From positions 3,906,001 to 3,970,000 of the forward strand of contig NZ_AP023362.1 in assembly GCF_018326285.1 (NCBI RefSeq): a stretch of DNA of 64,000 nucleotides, read 5' to 3'. The notes under the pieces were generated by a model that was given only the letters and a program-made list of their open reading frames with translations, was not told where the DNA came from and did not search any database. This stretch comes from Mycolicibacterium sp. TY81. GTDB taxonomy: Bacteria; Actinomycetota; Actinomycetes; Mycobacteriales; Mycobacteriaceae. Position 1 is the first letter of the stretch; every line of letters starts with the position of its first letter. Position numbers and translations under genes: made by a program. Positions 36,601 through 44,666 of the stretch are shown one piece after another.

Positions 36601-37072
36601 GAGCGTCAACAGCGAGCGATTGACGGTGCTCGACACAACGACCGGCGCGCAGATCGGCAACACCGTGACGCTCATCGGTTTCCTCAACGGCGGGGTGCAG
36701 TACAGCGCCGACACCGGGCGTGCGGTGGCGATGACCATCAGCAGCAATTTCAACACCACCGGCGTCCCCACGTCGCAGGTGGCGGTGCTCGATACGACCA
36801 CCGGCTTCCAGCTGGGCAGCACCCTCACCCTCAAGCCCGACAACGGCTACCTCGTCCTCAGTGGCAGCGGCACCCGCGCCGTCGTCAGCACCGGGAGCCA
36901 GCTCGTGGTCATCAACACCGCCAACGGCGCACAGGTGGGCAGTGCCCTCACCGGGGTGGGCAGCAATCCGCTGTTGACGGCCGACGGCAGCCGCGCGCTG
37001 ACCACCGGGATCTCCTACAACGCCTGGACCCGCACGTACACGACCACGGCACGGGTGCTGAAGATCGTCTAG
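33698..37072 (+). CDS. Large secreted YVTN/beta-propeller-repeat protein
   Basis: 1,124 residues. Signal peptide at residues 1-31 with the YVGRVGGLAVALGVGFAIAS start found in many large exported mycobacterial proteins. Residues 32 to about 225 are an Ala/Pro/Thr/Lys-rich low-complexity region. Then come YVTN-type repeats (about residues 240-540): the LYVANTGSNTVSVINTTTGK form recurs about seven times. From about residue 545 to 1120 a second family of about ten repeats follows, each with a VAVIDTATGKQVG-like line and a SADGSRALIT-like line. There is no catalytic motif or C-terminal anchor. Likely an extracellular beta-propeller protein for binding or adhesion (inference). Its stop overlaps that of the convergent permease gene (shared CTAG). 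Confidence 0.85.
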   Translation: MSNATYVGRVGGLAVALGVGFAIASTPGTAWADDAANPGATSAPAQNAAPEAAGATKPGANAGKNKRPPGKASSDKQRATKPTPTAADSPAKTQATAKTVTGSTKKPTPRALQADVETVSAPAPRAVAATVVATSAVTPSVTSTPTQANGAVSVMSASSLESSANGGPIAPDFSPVAAVLAAWGTRTRIEAQTKPAAVTSTSQPVVATAAQPVVATATQPVPTAATTNVPSPWLNYSKSISVGTNPGAEVMGADGRLYVANTGSNTVSVINTTTGKRIDANPSWFSQDISVGTAPSALALSPDGTRLYVANSGSGTVSVINTVGYKRIDANPSTSSKDITVGTTPSALTVGADGRIYVANKGSGTVSVVDPTTYTVTDTIGVGSQPTALALGTGKVYVADQGSNTVSVIDTSTLGVTGIAVGTSPTALALGTGGTLYVAGQNSTLSTIDTATGTVLPGAVAVGPAPSSVAVSADGSIAYVANGNDTVSVINTATSAVVSTVRFDTDAAGGHAVAVAPGGAVYVTDATDRTVRVLVPPSLIATSVTKIGSVGVSGVGSTLLSTDGTRALVITGPSPISTTSTTRVAVIDTATGKQVGSTVSIAGKPVVPAFSADGTRAVITAAGTATTQLAVIDLATGKQTGTTLTLPGAVGVQLLSADGSRALTTTYGSGTTQVAVINTLTGAQTGTTVSVTGNSLEPPVLTADRTRALITTSRPIWEAPDTTRVAVLDTTTGTQLGTTVEIAGNELAPPVLNADGSRAAITNQIRDFASGYTTQATVINVATGAQVGATADLDGEGISYGAAVFNAAGNRVVFMARTEGPVNTFTTRLAVLDAATGAPVGTGLVVAGDGARELSADRTRMVITATSTDPVTQVTTTKLATVDLATGNQIGDVTLPGTWRSLLMTPDGSRAVTIAGDNAGTHVAVINTLTGAQTGTTLNLAGEEFGSRLISVDGSRALITTSVYNGATSVNSERLTVLDTTTGAQIGNTVTLIGFLNGGVQYSADTGRAVAMTISSNFNTTGVPTSQVAVLDTTTGFQLGSTLTLKPDNGYLVLSGSGTRAVVSTGSQLVVINTANGAQVGSALTGVGSNPLLTADGSRALTTGISYNAWTRTYTTTARVLKIV

Positions 37073-38262
37073 TGGTGGTCGTGCCCGGCGTGGTGCTCGT
37101 GGCTGCCCTCATGTCCCGCGTCGGGTGAGCCGCCCATCATGCGCAGCATCGGGATGCCGCCGGTGCGGACGAAGCGCAGCGCCAGACCCGCGGCCAGCAG
37201 CAGGAAGACGATGTTGAGCCACGTGGTGTAGTTCCAGGAGATGCCGCTCTCCATCACCATGGCGTTGCGCTGCGTGGGTATGAGACCCGTTGCGCCGAAC
37301 AGCAATTCGACGAGGTAGCCCGCCGCGACCATCGAGACGTAGAAGGTGGCCAGCAGCGTCAGCATCATCCGGGTGCCGTAGTACTTCCGGTAGATGTTGA
37401 GGATCGGCAGGATCAGCAGGTCCGCGAAGATGAATGCGACCACGCCGCCGAAGCTGATGCCGCCGTTCCACAGCACCGCCGCCAGGGGCACGTTCCCGAT
37501 GGAGCAGACGAACGACACGATCGCCACGACCGGTCCGACAATCGGGCCCCAGATCGCCGACCACGTCGGATCGTCGGCGAGAAAGAAGTTCTCCCAGAAC
37601 GTATTCGGCACCCACGCGGCGATGGCACCGGCGATGAGCAGGCCGATGATCAGGTCGCGCAGGATCGCCGCCCACTCCATGACGAAGACGTGCGAGACGG
37701 ACGTGAAGCCGGGCCCCGAGAACAGGCGCTTGGCGAACTAACCCTCGCCCTGCACCGACATGTCCATGGCGGCATGCCCTTCCATCGAGCCGGCAATGCC
37801 CTGGTCCGCCTGCACGCGGGCCGCGTCGATGAGGCGGCTGCGCACGAACAAGCGGAACAGCACCGCCAGAACGACGATCATGATCGGGCCACCGATGAAC
37901 TCCGCGGCGGTGAACTGCCAGCCCATCAGCAGGGCCAGGATGATGCCGAGTTCGACGACGAGGTTGGTCGAGCCGATCTCGAAGGCCATCGCCGCGGTGA
38001 AGTTGGCGCCTTTGCGAAACAGCGAGCGCGCCAACGCCACTGCCGCGTACGAGCACGACGACGATGCGGCGCCGAGTCCCGCGGCCACGGCGAGGGTCTT
38101 GGGCTTGTCGTCGCCGAGGAGGCGGACGATCGTCGATTTCCGGACGACGGCCTGCACGACGGCCGACAGCGCGAACCCGAGGATCAGCGCCCAGAGAATC
38201 TCCCACGTCATCGAACCGGCCAGGGCCAGTGCGTGACCGATCCCAGCGATCGCGGCGTCCAT
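37069..38262 (-). pseudogene. Permease (YraQ/UPF0718 family) interrupted by one in-frame TAG
   Basis: Two ORFs on the minus strand, 37738-38262 (174 residues) and 37069-37680 (203 residues), are one reading frame of 397 codons broken at TAG 37738-37740 (codon 175). The residues across the stop, EG-stop-FAKRLFSGPGFTSVSHVFVMEW, are in frame with no shift. The first half has about four TM helices with GLGAASSSCSYAAVALARSLF; the second has the rest with SIGNVPLAAVLWNGGISFGG, the YraQ signature. The C terminus is His-rich (HEGSHEHHAGHDHH), suggesting metal binding. Intact members are membrane permeases of unknown, possibly metal or organic, substrate. It may be a pseudogene, an assembly error, or a readthrough product. 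Confidence 0.8.
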
Positions 38263-38296
38263 CAGGTGACGTTAACCCGTCAGCGGCATTCCGAAT

Positions 38297-38360
38297 CGTC
38301 GAGCGTGGGGGTTCACGCGGAAAATCGGCCGGATCTCCACGTCATCCCCCACGCTCGACG
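38297..38360. repeat. Inverted repeat with perfect 15-bp arms
   Basis: Left arm 38297-38311 (CGTCGAGCGTGGGGG) is exactly complementary to 38346-38360, with a 34-base centre. It fills the gap between the hydrolase stop and the permease start. Could be a dispersed mycobacterial element or a terminator. Confidence 0.6.
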
Positions 38361-38364
38361 GTGA

Positions 38365-39282
38365 TCAGACCGGGCTGCCGATGAACTCGATGCCGGCGTT
38401 GATCGCCGGGCGGTGCCGCAGCATGCGATAGTGCGCGAGCTTGCCGAGACCCTTCGTGGTGAGCAACTCGGAGCCGGGCCACGAAGCGGCGAGCTTCACG
38501 CTCGACGAGTAGGGGCTGTCGGGGTCGTCGGGGTCGTGAATGAGCAGCAGCGGCGGGTGGCCCGCGCGGGCCGCGAGGTTGACCATGTTGGTCTCTTCCA
38601 GCGACATGCCGATCCTGCGGACCAGGCGCTTCTGCAGGCCCGCACGGATCCGGGGGCCGAAGTTGTGGCGCGCGGCGAACAGGTCCAGGTACATCGGGTA
38701 GTCGCCCATCGGTGCGAGCAGCACCAACCGGCCGACCTTGGCGCCGTTCACCGCGGCGGCCATGGTGGTCGCGTTGGCCCCGAGCGAGTGCGCGACGACG
38801 GCGTGCGCCGGCCCGTGTTCGCGGATGACGGCCGCGACGGCGTCGGCGCATTCGATGGCGGTGGTGCGTCCGGGCGCGAGCGCGCCCGGGTCGGACTCGT
38901 TGTGGCTGGGCAGGTCGAACGCGATGACGCGATAGCCGGCGGTCACCAGCGGTTTGATGAACATGCCCAGGTGCGGCCGGCGGCCGCCCCAGCCGTGCAC
39001 GAGGTACACCGGCGGCCCGTCGCCCCAGGATTCCCCGGCGATGCGGTGGCCGTCCCAATGCGCTTCCAGCGGTGCGCCCGGCTGGACACCGGGCGGCATG
39101 CGCAGGCTCTGCTCGATGATCGGCGGGGTGCACCACAACTCGGTGGCCCAGCGGGATCCGATGGGCGGCGCGAATCGCTCGAGTAAGGCGAACTGTTTGC
39201 GAATCTTGGGATCGACCGGCGGTTGCACACCGGAGCCCTCGACGTCGAGCACGACGTCACGGTCCGAAGACGACTCGACCAT
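38365..39282 (-). CDS. Alpha/beta hydrolase
   Basis: 305 residues. Core features: VYLVHGWGGRRPHLG (oxyanion region), VIAFDLPSHNESDP, the nucleophile elbow AHSLGAN (GxSxG form with Ala first) at about residue 160, acid in LLIHDPDDPDSPYS, and the C-terminal GLGKLAHYRMLRH helix with the catalytic His. No signal peptide. The family is broad; the PSHNESDPG loop and lid region suggest an esterase or lysophospholipase-like enzyme. It is downstream of tRNA-Tyr on the same strand and upstream of the broken permease. Confidence 0.85.
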   Translation of the reverse strand: MVESSSDRDVVLDVEGSGVQPPVDPKIRKQFALLERFAPPIGSRWATELWCTPPIIEQSLRMPPGVQPGAPLEAHWDGHRIAGESWGDGPPVYLVHGWGGRRPHLGMFIKPLVTAGYRVIAFDLPSHNESDPGALAPGRTTAIECADAVAAVIREHGPAHAVVAHSLGANATTMAAAVNGAKVGRLVLLAPMGDYPMYLDLFAARHNFGPRIRAGLQKRLVRRIGMSLEETNMVNLAARAGHPPLLLIHDPDDPDSPYSSSVKLAASWPGSELLTTKGLGKLAHYRMLRHRPAINAGIEFIGSPV

Positions 39283-39351
39283 GTGTCGAATCCTAACGAC
39301 CGCCCGGAATCCGGCCGCGGACGCTGTGCGGGCAACGGCCGCAGAAACACG

Positions 39352-39377
39352 TCAGGCCCCCTCGAAAGGGGGCCTGA
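39352..39377 (-). terminator. Strong hairpin after tRNA-Tyr
   Basis: A perfect 11-base stem (TCAGGCCCCCT with AGGGGGCCTGA) closed by a CGAA tetraloop. On the minus strand it begins seven bases after the tRNA-Tyr 3' end and is followed by GTGTTTCTG. Intrinsic terminator. Confidence 0.75.
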
Positions 39378-39383
39378 TCAGTG

Positions 39384-39466
39384 TGGCAGGTACAGGATTC
39401 GAACCTGTGTAGGCTTCCGCCGACGGATTTACAGTCCGCTCCCATTGGCCGCTCGGGCAACCTGCC
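39384..39466 (-). tRNA. tyrT: tRNA-Tyr(GTA)
   Basis: An 83-base type II tRNA with a long variable arm: acceptor GGCAGGT with ACCTGCC, anticodon stem-loop CGGACTGTAAATCCG with GTA, variable arm of about 13 bases (CGGCGGAAGCCTA), T-arm CAGGTTCGAATCCTG. Discriminator A. CCA is not encoded. Confidence 0.95.
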
Positions 39467-39581
39467 GGGTTCGTCGCCTCCCGGTGACCCCGGGTTTGGC
39501 GCGAGTAGCAGAGTACAACGAAGATGTACCGAACACGAAAACGGGACCCCGACCAGGGGCGCAGATACGGAGGGCAATCCA

Positions 39582-40073
39582 ATGGCGGATTCATCGTTCG
39601 ACATCGTCAGCAAGGTCGACCGGCAGGAAGTCGACAATGCGCTGAACCAAGCCGCCAAGGAGCTGTCCACCCGCTTCGACTTCCGCGGCACGGACACCAC
39701 CATTGCCTGGAAGGGTGACGAGGTCATCGAACTGGTCTCCTCGACCGAGGAGCGCGTGAAGGCCGCCGTCGACGTGTTCAAGGAGAAGCTGGTCCGCCGC
39801 GACATCTCGATGAAGGCGTTCGACGCCGGCGATCCGCAGCCCAGCGGCAAGACCTACCGGGTGTCGGGGACGCTGCAGCAGGGCATCAGCAGCGAACAGG
39901 CCAAGAAGATCACCAAGATCATCCGCGACGAGGGCCCCAAGGGCGTCAAGGCGCAGATTCAGGGCGACGAGATCCGGGTGTCCAGCAAGAAGCGCGACGA
40001 CCTGCAGGCCGTCATCGCCCTGCTCAAGGGGGCCGACCTGGACGTGGCGCTGCAGTTCGTCAACTACCGCTGA
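39582..40073 (+). CDS. yajQ: YajQ family nucleotide-binding protein (DUF520)
   Basis: 163 residues, the full family length. Signature blocks: [21 protein letters not shown] at the N terminus, [18 protein letters not shown], and the [41 protein letters not shown]-terminal domain. Homologues bind nucleic acids or cyclic di-GMP. It corresponds to M. tuberculosis Rv0566c in size and position. Cytoplasmic. Confidence 0.95.
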   Translation: MADSSFDIVSKVDRQEVDNALNQAAKELSTRFDFRGTDTTIAWKGDEVIELVSSTEERVKAAVDVFKEKLVRRDISMKAFDAGDPQPSGKTYRVSGTLQQGISSEQAKKITKIIRDEGPKGVKAQIQGDEIRVSSKKRDDLQAVIALLKGADLDVALQFVNYR

Positions 40074-40076
40074 CGC

Positions 40077-40604
40077 TCAGCCGTCGCTGTTCAGCTCCTT
40101 GTCCAGGTGGGTGCCGACGTTCTTGCTGTCCCCGTGATGGTTGGTCATGTTGCGGCACTCGCCGTAGAGCTTGAACGCGAGCCGGCTTTCGCCCTGGTAG
40201 TACTCGATGTTGATCGCGACGCCGTTCCGGTTGATGGTGCCGCCGTAGTTGTGCTGGGTGGGTAGCTTGTCCGACCAGCCCGCGGCCAGCATGGCCTTCT
40301 TGACCTGTTCGGCGTAGTCGTGGCCGCTGACGCCGGGAGGCAGTTGCGCACTCATCTCGATGTATCCGCGGTTCGGCGGAGCGCCGTCGTCATTGCAGGA
40401 GGCGAGGTAGCCGCCGCCGGTAACGTCTTGCAGCCCAGCCACTTTCCGCAATTGCCGACCGGCGTCGAGGACTTGCGCCATGGACTCTTCATCGGTCATC
40501 GGGTGCGCTGGACGATCACTGTGCGGAAACAAGCCACATCCTCCTAACAACAGGGCACAGGCGACAGCCGCTGTACCGACGCGATATCGACTACTTGTAC
40601 TCAT
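40077..40604 (-). CDS. Lipoprotein, hypothetical; overlaps the upstream hydrolase gene
   Basis: 175 residues. Signal peptide with lipobox LLLGGC (Cys at about residue 23): ACALLLGGCGLFPHS. The mature part is a beta-rich domain of about 150 residues with two Cys besides the lipidated one (ASCNDDG, GECRNMT), possibly a disulfide. Motifs such as VSGHDYAEQVKKAMLAAGWSDK and NGVAINIEYYQG do not match a family I recognise. Its ATG lies 14 bases inside the 3' end of the hydrolase gene, so the two are translationally coupled. It may be its partner or immunity protein. Confidence 0.8.
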   Translation of the reverse strand: MSTSSRYRVGTAAVACALLLGGCGLFPHSDRPAHPMTDEESMAQVLDAGRQLRKVAGLQDVTGGGYLASCNDDGAPPNRGYIEMSAQLPPGVSGHDYAEQVKKAMLAAGWSDKLPTQHNYGGTINRNGVAINIEYYQGESRLAFKLYGECRNMTNHHGDSKNVGTHLDKELNSDG

Positions 40605-42444
40605 GGTCGTTCTTCACCGTCTCACCTGGGCGATTGGATTCGGGATCCGAATATGCCGGGGTCCCGGGGATGGGGATGTCGACGTGCGGTACTGGGACGT
40701 CGATGCCGAACGGCAGGTCGATGTGGTCGGGTGTCGAGATGGTCGGCCGGTGCCGGTCCTCGGCCAGGAGTCCGTCGGTCGCGAGGCGTTCGCTGTGCCC
40801 GCTGGCGATGTCGGTCATCGCCCGCAACGACTCACTGCCCATGTCGTAGTACTTCGAGTGATCGTGAATGCTCCAGCCGGTTTCCCCGGCCACCTCGGCC
40901 CGGAACCGCGTGGCGCCGAACCCGTCTGCCGATGGATCGGTCCCCAGACCGGCGACCGGCCCCAGCGGATTACCGAGTTGCGCGTTCAGCCATTGCGCCG
41001 CGCCCGGACCGCCCATCCCAAGTCGGGCGACGGGATCGGTCGATGCCGCCCCGACATACACCTGGCCACCGTTGACGTGGAAGTCCGCGGCACTATGCGC
41101 CAAATCTGTTCCAGGACAACCGATCAACACGACATCATTGACTTTCATACCGCTGCCCGCGCACGCATCGGCAACCGTGGTGGACCCGTACGAGTGACCC
41201 ATCACCGTGACGTGGGACGCACCCTGATGCGTCGCAGCCAGCCCGTTGACGTCGGCGGCCAGTAAGTCGCCACCCTGCCTGGCCAGGGTCGGGTTCGCGA
41301 TGCGCGGATCGGTGAAGCTGTCGGGCGCGTCGTAGCCCATCCACATCATCACCGCGGTGGAGCGGTTCGGGTCGGCCAGCCTCGCCTGGTCGTACACGTG
41401 AATCGCATCGTCGTGGCCGTCGGCCAGCCAGCCGTCGTGGACGCTGCTGCCGGTGCCGGGCACGATCACCGTCGTATTGTCCGCGGTGTCGGGGTTCCCG
41501 AGGCAGATGGCCGCCCGCCCCTGGCCGCCATCCGCCTCCGGTTGATAAGCCCACAGCATGACGGGACGTTCCCGCTTCGAGTCGGTGCCGGACCCGCGCT
41601 GGTGCGCGAGACCTTCGCTGGTGCGCCGGGCGTTGTAGAACCGCGTGGCGTCGGTTTGCGTCAGCCCGTACCGGGCGGGGTCCTTGAGGACGTCGTCCTC
41701 TGACACGTGATTGCGGCCCGCGACGTCGCGGACCCGGTTCAGGTCGTCGTTCATCACCTGCTGATTGACGGCGTCCCGGGCACTGGCCGGGACACCGTTG
41801 AGGTTGCCCAATTCCGGCGGATGCCGGGCGATCAGCTGCTGTTGCTGCTCCGGCGTCAGTGCGTTCCACCACTTGTTGACGTCCTCGGGGTTGGTCCCCG
41901 GCGGCGGAATCTGGATGTCCTGCCCGCCGATGTTGACCGGCGCCGAGGGCTTCTGGCCTTGTACTGCCTGGTCGATCGCCGTGGCGGTGAGCGTGTCAGT
42001 GGTATCGAAGGCCTTCAGTTGCTCCTGAATGGAGTCGGTGAAGAACTCGGCCGCTTTCTTGAGGGGTCCCAAGTCGCCGACCAGCCACTGCTGTGGGGTG
42101 ACCACGCCGTCGTCGCGGACCGAGAACCCCAGCATGAGGGCGGTGTCGACAAATTCCAGCAGGGTGCTGCGCAGCGAGGTGAGCTGATTGCCGCCGTCGG
42201 TGAGCGCCTTGGCCAGCTTGTCCAGCCGGGCCCGGTAGGCCTCCTGCTCGTCGATCAGCTGCTGCGCCTTGGCGATTGCGGCGTCGCTGGCCTGCCCCTG
42301 CCAGTTCGCTTTCAGGTTGGCCAGCTGGCCGCGCTCGACGCCGATCACGATCTCCAGCGCGGCCGACGTGGTCCGTACGTCATCGGCGGCGTCGAGCATC
42401 GTCCCAGGCTTCGCCGCGCGCACGCGCGACACCGTCACCGTCAC
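40591..42444 (-). CDS. WXG-like N-terminal domain plus alpha/beta hydrolase (DUF1023 type)
   Basis: 617 residues from GTG 42444; the longer upstream frame to 42540 has no coding support. The N-terminal ~100 residues are two helices around a WxG (LKANWQGQASDAAI, Trp48), like WXG100/ESX secreted proteins. A central linker has the PSAPVNIGGQDIQIPPPG segment and a helix-rich NKWWNALTPEQQQQLIARHP region typical of DUF1023 proteins. The C-terminal hydrolase has the nucleophile Ser418 in GHSYGST, the catalytic acid likely in GAASTDPVARL and His in HDHSKYYD. Such proteins are probably exported lipases or esterases. A WXG-like head plus enzyme plus lipoprotein neighbour resembles type VII effector loci (inference). 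Confidence 0.8.
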   Translation of the reverse strand: MTVTVSRVRAAKPGTMLDAADDVRTTSAALEIVIGVERGQLANLKANWQGQASDAAIAKAQQLIDEQEAYRARLDKLAKALTDGGNQLTSLRSTLLEFVDTALMLGFSVRDDGVVTPQQWLVGDLGPLKKAAEFFTDSIQEQLKAFDTTDTLTATAIDQAVQGQKPSAPVNIGGQDIQIPPPGTNPEDVNKWWNALTPEQQQQLIARHPPELGNLNGVPASARDAVNQQVMNDDLNRVRDVAGRNHVSEDDVLKDPARYGLTQTDATRFYNARRTSEGLAHQRGSGTDSKRERPVMLWAYQPEADGGQGRAAICLGNPDTADNTTVIVPGTGSSVHDGWLADGHDDAIHVYDQARLADPNRSTAVMMWMGYDAPDSFTDPRIANPTLARQGGDLLAADVNGLAATHQGASHVTVMGHSYGSTTVADACAGSGMKVNDVVLIGCPGTDLAHSAADFHVNGGQVYVGAASTDPVARLGMGGPGAAQWLNAQLGNPLGPVAGLGTDPSADGFGATRFRAEVAGETGWSIHDHSKYYDMGSESLRAMTDIASGHSERLATDGLLAEDRHRPTISTPDHIDLPFGIDVPVPHVDIPIPGTPAYSDPESNRPGETVKNDHEYK

Positions 42445-42588
42445 CCCTGCCGCACCCCCTCGGCGATCACTCCTTCGATCGTCGCACAGCGCGGAGGTAC
42501 CAACCGACACAACCTGCATTTCGCACCATCGACCGGACACTCCGCGAATCCCGCCGCTCCGCTCGTCCCGGCGACATAACCTGTCGCC

Positions 42589-43614
42589 ATGGCATCAGCG
42601 CAGCGCGTACCGACCGTCGTCGTTCTCGGTGGCGGGTCCTGGGGCACCACGGTGGCCTCGATCTGCGCACGGCGGGGCCCGACGCTGCAGTGGGTACGGT
42701 CTGCGGAAACCGCGGCCGACATCAACGAAAAGCATTGCAACAGCCGCTATCTGGGTGACGGCGTGGCACTGCCCGAATCACTGCGGGCGACCACCGACTT
42801 CTCCGAGGCAGCCAACAGCGCCGACGTCATCGTGATGGGTGTGCCGTCGCACGGCTTCCGCAACGTGCTGGGCGAGCTGGCCAAGGAACTGCGGCCGTGG
42901 GTCCCGGTGGTGTCGTTGGTCAAGGGCCTCGAGCAGGGCACCAACATGCGCATGAGCCAGATCGTCGACGAGGTGCTGCCGGGGCACCCGGCAGGAATCC
43001 TGGCCGGGCCCAACATCGCCCGCGAGGTCGCCGAGGGATACGCCGCCGCCGCGGTGCTCGCGATGCCGGACCAGCATCTCGCCGCCAATCTCGCAGGCCT
43101 GTTCCGCACCAGGCGGTTTCGCACCTACACCACCGACGACGTGATCGGTGTCGAGATGGCCGGGGCGCTCAAGAACGTGTACGCGATCTCCGTCGGCATG
43201 GGCTACTCATTGGGCATCGGCGAGAACACCCGCGCGATGGTGATGGCGCGCGCAGTGGCCGAGATGTCCAAGCTCGGCGTGGCGATGGGCGGCAACCGTG
43301 ACACCTTCGCGGGCCTGGCCGGCATGGGCGACCTGATCGTCACCTGTACCAGCCAGCGCAGCCGCAACCGGCACGTCGGCGAGCAGCTGGGCCAGGGCAA
43401 GCCCATCGATGAGATCATCGCCTCGATGAACCAGGTCGCCGAGGGCGTCAAGGCCGCCAGCGTGATCATGGAGTTCGCCGAGACGCACGGGCTGAGCATG
43501 CCGATCGCGCGTGAGGTGGACCGGGTGATCAACCACGGCTGCACGGTCGAGGACGCCTACGCCGGCCTCATGCTCGAGAAGCCCGGGCACGAGGTCCACG
43601 GCGCAGGGTTCTGA
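42589..43614 (+). CDS. gpsA: NAD(P)-dependent glycerol-3-phosphate dehydrogenase
   Basis: 341 residues. N-terminal Rossmann: VVVLGGGSWGTTVASICAR (GGGxxG form). The substrate domain contains VKGLEQGTNMRMS, GPNIAREVAEGYAA, the catalytic Lys in GALKNVYAISVGM and RNRHVGEQLG. It makes sn-glycerol-3-phosphate from dihydroxyacetone phosphate for phospholipids. It corresponds to gpdA1 (Rv0564c) of M. tuberculosis, though here in the opposite orientation relative to the htpX block and separated from it by an inserted segment. Confidence 0.96.
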   Translation: MASAQRVPTVVVLGGGSWGTTVASICARRGPTLQWVRSAETAADINEKHCNSRYLGDGVALPESLRATTDFSEAANSADVIVMGVPSHGFRNVLGELAKELRPWVPVVSLVKGLEQGTNMRMSQIVDEVLPGHPAGILAGPNIAREVAEGYAAAAVLAMPDQHLAANLAGLFRTRRFRTYTTDDVIGVEMAGALKNVYAISVGMGYSLGIGENTRAMVMARAVAEMSKLGVAMGGNRDTFAGLAGMGDLIVTCTSQRSRNRHVGEQLGQGKPIDEIIASMNQVAEGVKAASVIMEFAETHGLSMPIAREVDRVINHGCTVEDAYAGLMLEKPGHEVHGAGF

Positions 43615-43624
43615 CCTCGGGGGG

Positions 43625-44182
43625 TCAGTTGAAGTAGGGGTTGCGGTCTTTCGGCCTGTCCAGCAACGGATTCGACTCGTTGACGATGAAGCTGCCGGCC
43701 GGGCTGACCACGAAACCGGACTGGTCGAAGCTGTTGACGCACGCCGTCATGGTGCCGTCGGTGCCGCACGTGATGTTGCGGTAGGTGATCCGCGAGCCGG
43801 CCGGCAGGGCCTGGACCGCCCCGGGCATCTCGCCGACGTACTTCGGCCCGTTCAGGGTGTTGAACGCCGGCGCGCCCACCTGTTGACCGACGACGACGTT
43901 GGTGCCTTCGGGGGCGCCCGGCATCGGGCCGCTACAGCCGTACTCGCCTTCGTTGCGGCGCATGATGCACGTCAGACCGCCGGGGGCCTGGAACATGTAG
44001 AACGTCCCGTCCTTGCTGGCGTAGGTCGACGGGGTGACGGGCTTGAATCCGTTGAGGTTCGGCGCGGCGGGTCCCGGCGGCGGGGGCACCGGCTCCGGTG
44101 GCGGAGCCGCCGCGGCAACACCCGGCACCAACGAGATCGCCCCAGCGGCCACCACCGCACCGATCAGGATTCTGCTGAACAC
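43625..44182 (-). CDS. Secreted protein, hypothetical (proline-rich N-terminal region)
   Basis: 185 residues from GTG 44182; the longer upstream frame has no signal sequence. Signal peptide ILIGAVVAAGAISLVPGVAAAAP, then a Pro-rich linker PPPEPVPPPPGPAAP and a domain of about 130 residues with FYMFQAPGGLTCIMRR, YGCSGPMPGAP and TCGTDGTMTACVNSFDQSGFVVSP. Four Cys could form two disulfides. It resembles a recurring small exported protein type in mycobacteria with no assigned role. It is convergent with gpsA, the stops 11 bases apart. Confidence 0.78.
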   Translation of the reverse strand: MFSRILIGAVVAAGAISLVPGVAAAAPPPEPVPPPPGPAAPNLNGFKPVTPSTYASKDGTFYMFQAPGGLTCIMRRNEGEYGCSGPMPGAPEGTNVVVGQQVGAPAFNTLNGPKYVGEMPGAVQALPAGSRITYRNITCGTDGTMTACVNSFDQSGFVVSPAGSFIVNESNPLLDRPKDRNPYFN

Positions 44183-44231
44183 CTGCTCAGAGTAGAACCC
44201 AATGACCACGCCTCGCAGCGTCAGCCGCAAA

Positions 44232-44528
44232 TCACTTGCAGCCGAGGTCGACGTAGACCGTGGTGCTCTGCCCGCGCAGCTTGCCCTCCTGGCTCGACAG
44301 CTCACGCCCGTGCCGGACGGCGGTGACGGTGCAATCCTCGATGGATCCGCTGCCGACCCGCGACTCGATCACCCGGAAGCCCTCGGTCTGCAGCCGATGG
44401 ATCGTCTGCGTCGCGGATTCCCCGGGCGCCGGCGGCACCACGGGCCGCGCCGTGGCCGGTGCGGCCGCCGCGACCAGCAGGGCCAGGACGATTCCGGTCC
44501 CGGCCGAGATCTTGGTGGAACTCTTCAT
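44232..44528 (-). CDS. Small secreted protein, hypothetical
   Basis: 98 residues from ATG 44528 with AGGGAA five bases upstream. Signal peptide TGIVLALLVAAAAPATARP (cleavage at about residue 28). The mature part is about 70 residues with two Cys (EDCTVTAVRH and DLGCK), probably a disulfide, plus TIHRLQTEGFRVIESRVGSGS. The ATQTIHRLQTEGF form recurs in small mycobacterial secreted proteins. Function unknown. Confidence 0.75.
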   Translation of the reverse strand: MKSSTKISAGTGIVLALLVAAAAPATARPVVPPAPGESATQTIHRLQTEGFRVIESRVGSGSIEDCTVTAVRHGRELSSQEGKLRGQSTTVYVDLGCK

Positions 44529-44624
44529 GGTTTTCCCTTTCCGCATCCAGCGCCGACAGCGCTGGATCAATAACTTCGACGGTAGTCGCGGAAATGGGCG
44601 AGAAACGCATTCTCAGGCCGAACC

Positions 44625-44642
44625 CATACGGATATCCGCATG
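44625..44642. promoter_or_regulatory. 18-bp imperfect palindrome upstream of the small secreted gene
   Basis: CATACGGATATCCGCATG is self-complementary except for one base pair (A opposite C). It is in the gap between the histidine kinase stop and the secreted gene start, about 97 bases upstream of ATG 44528. Possible operator. Confidence 0.35.
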
Positions 44643-44666
44643 AATCATGCCGAATTCAGGCGAAAT

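Noticed and set aside
43611..43628. Short hairpin CTGACC...GGTCAG at the convergent gpsA stop
   Set aside because: Only 6 bp of stem and it contains the stop codons; too weak to call a terminator.
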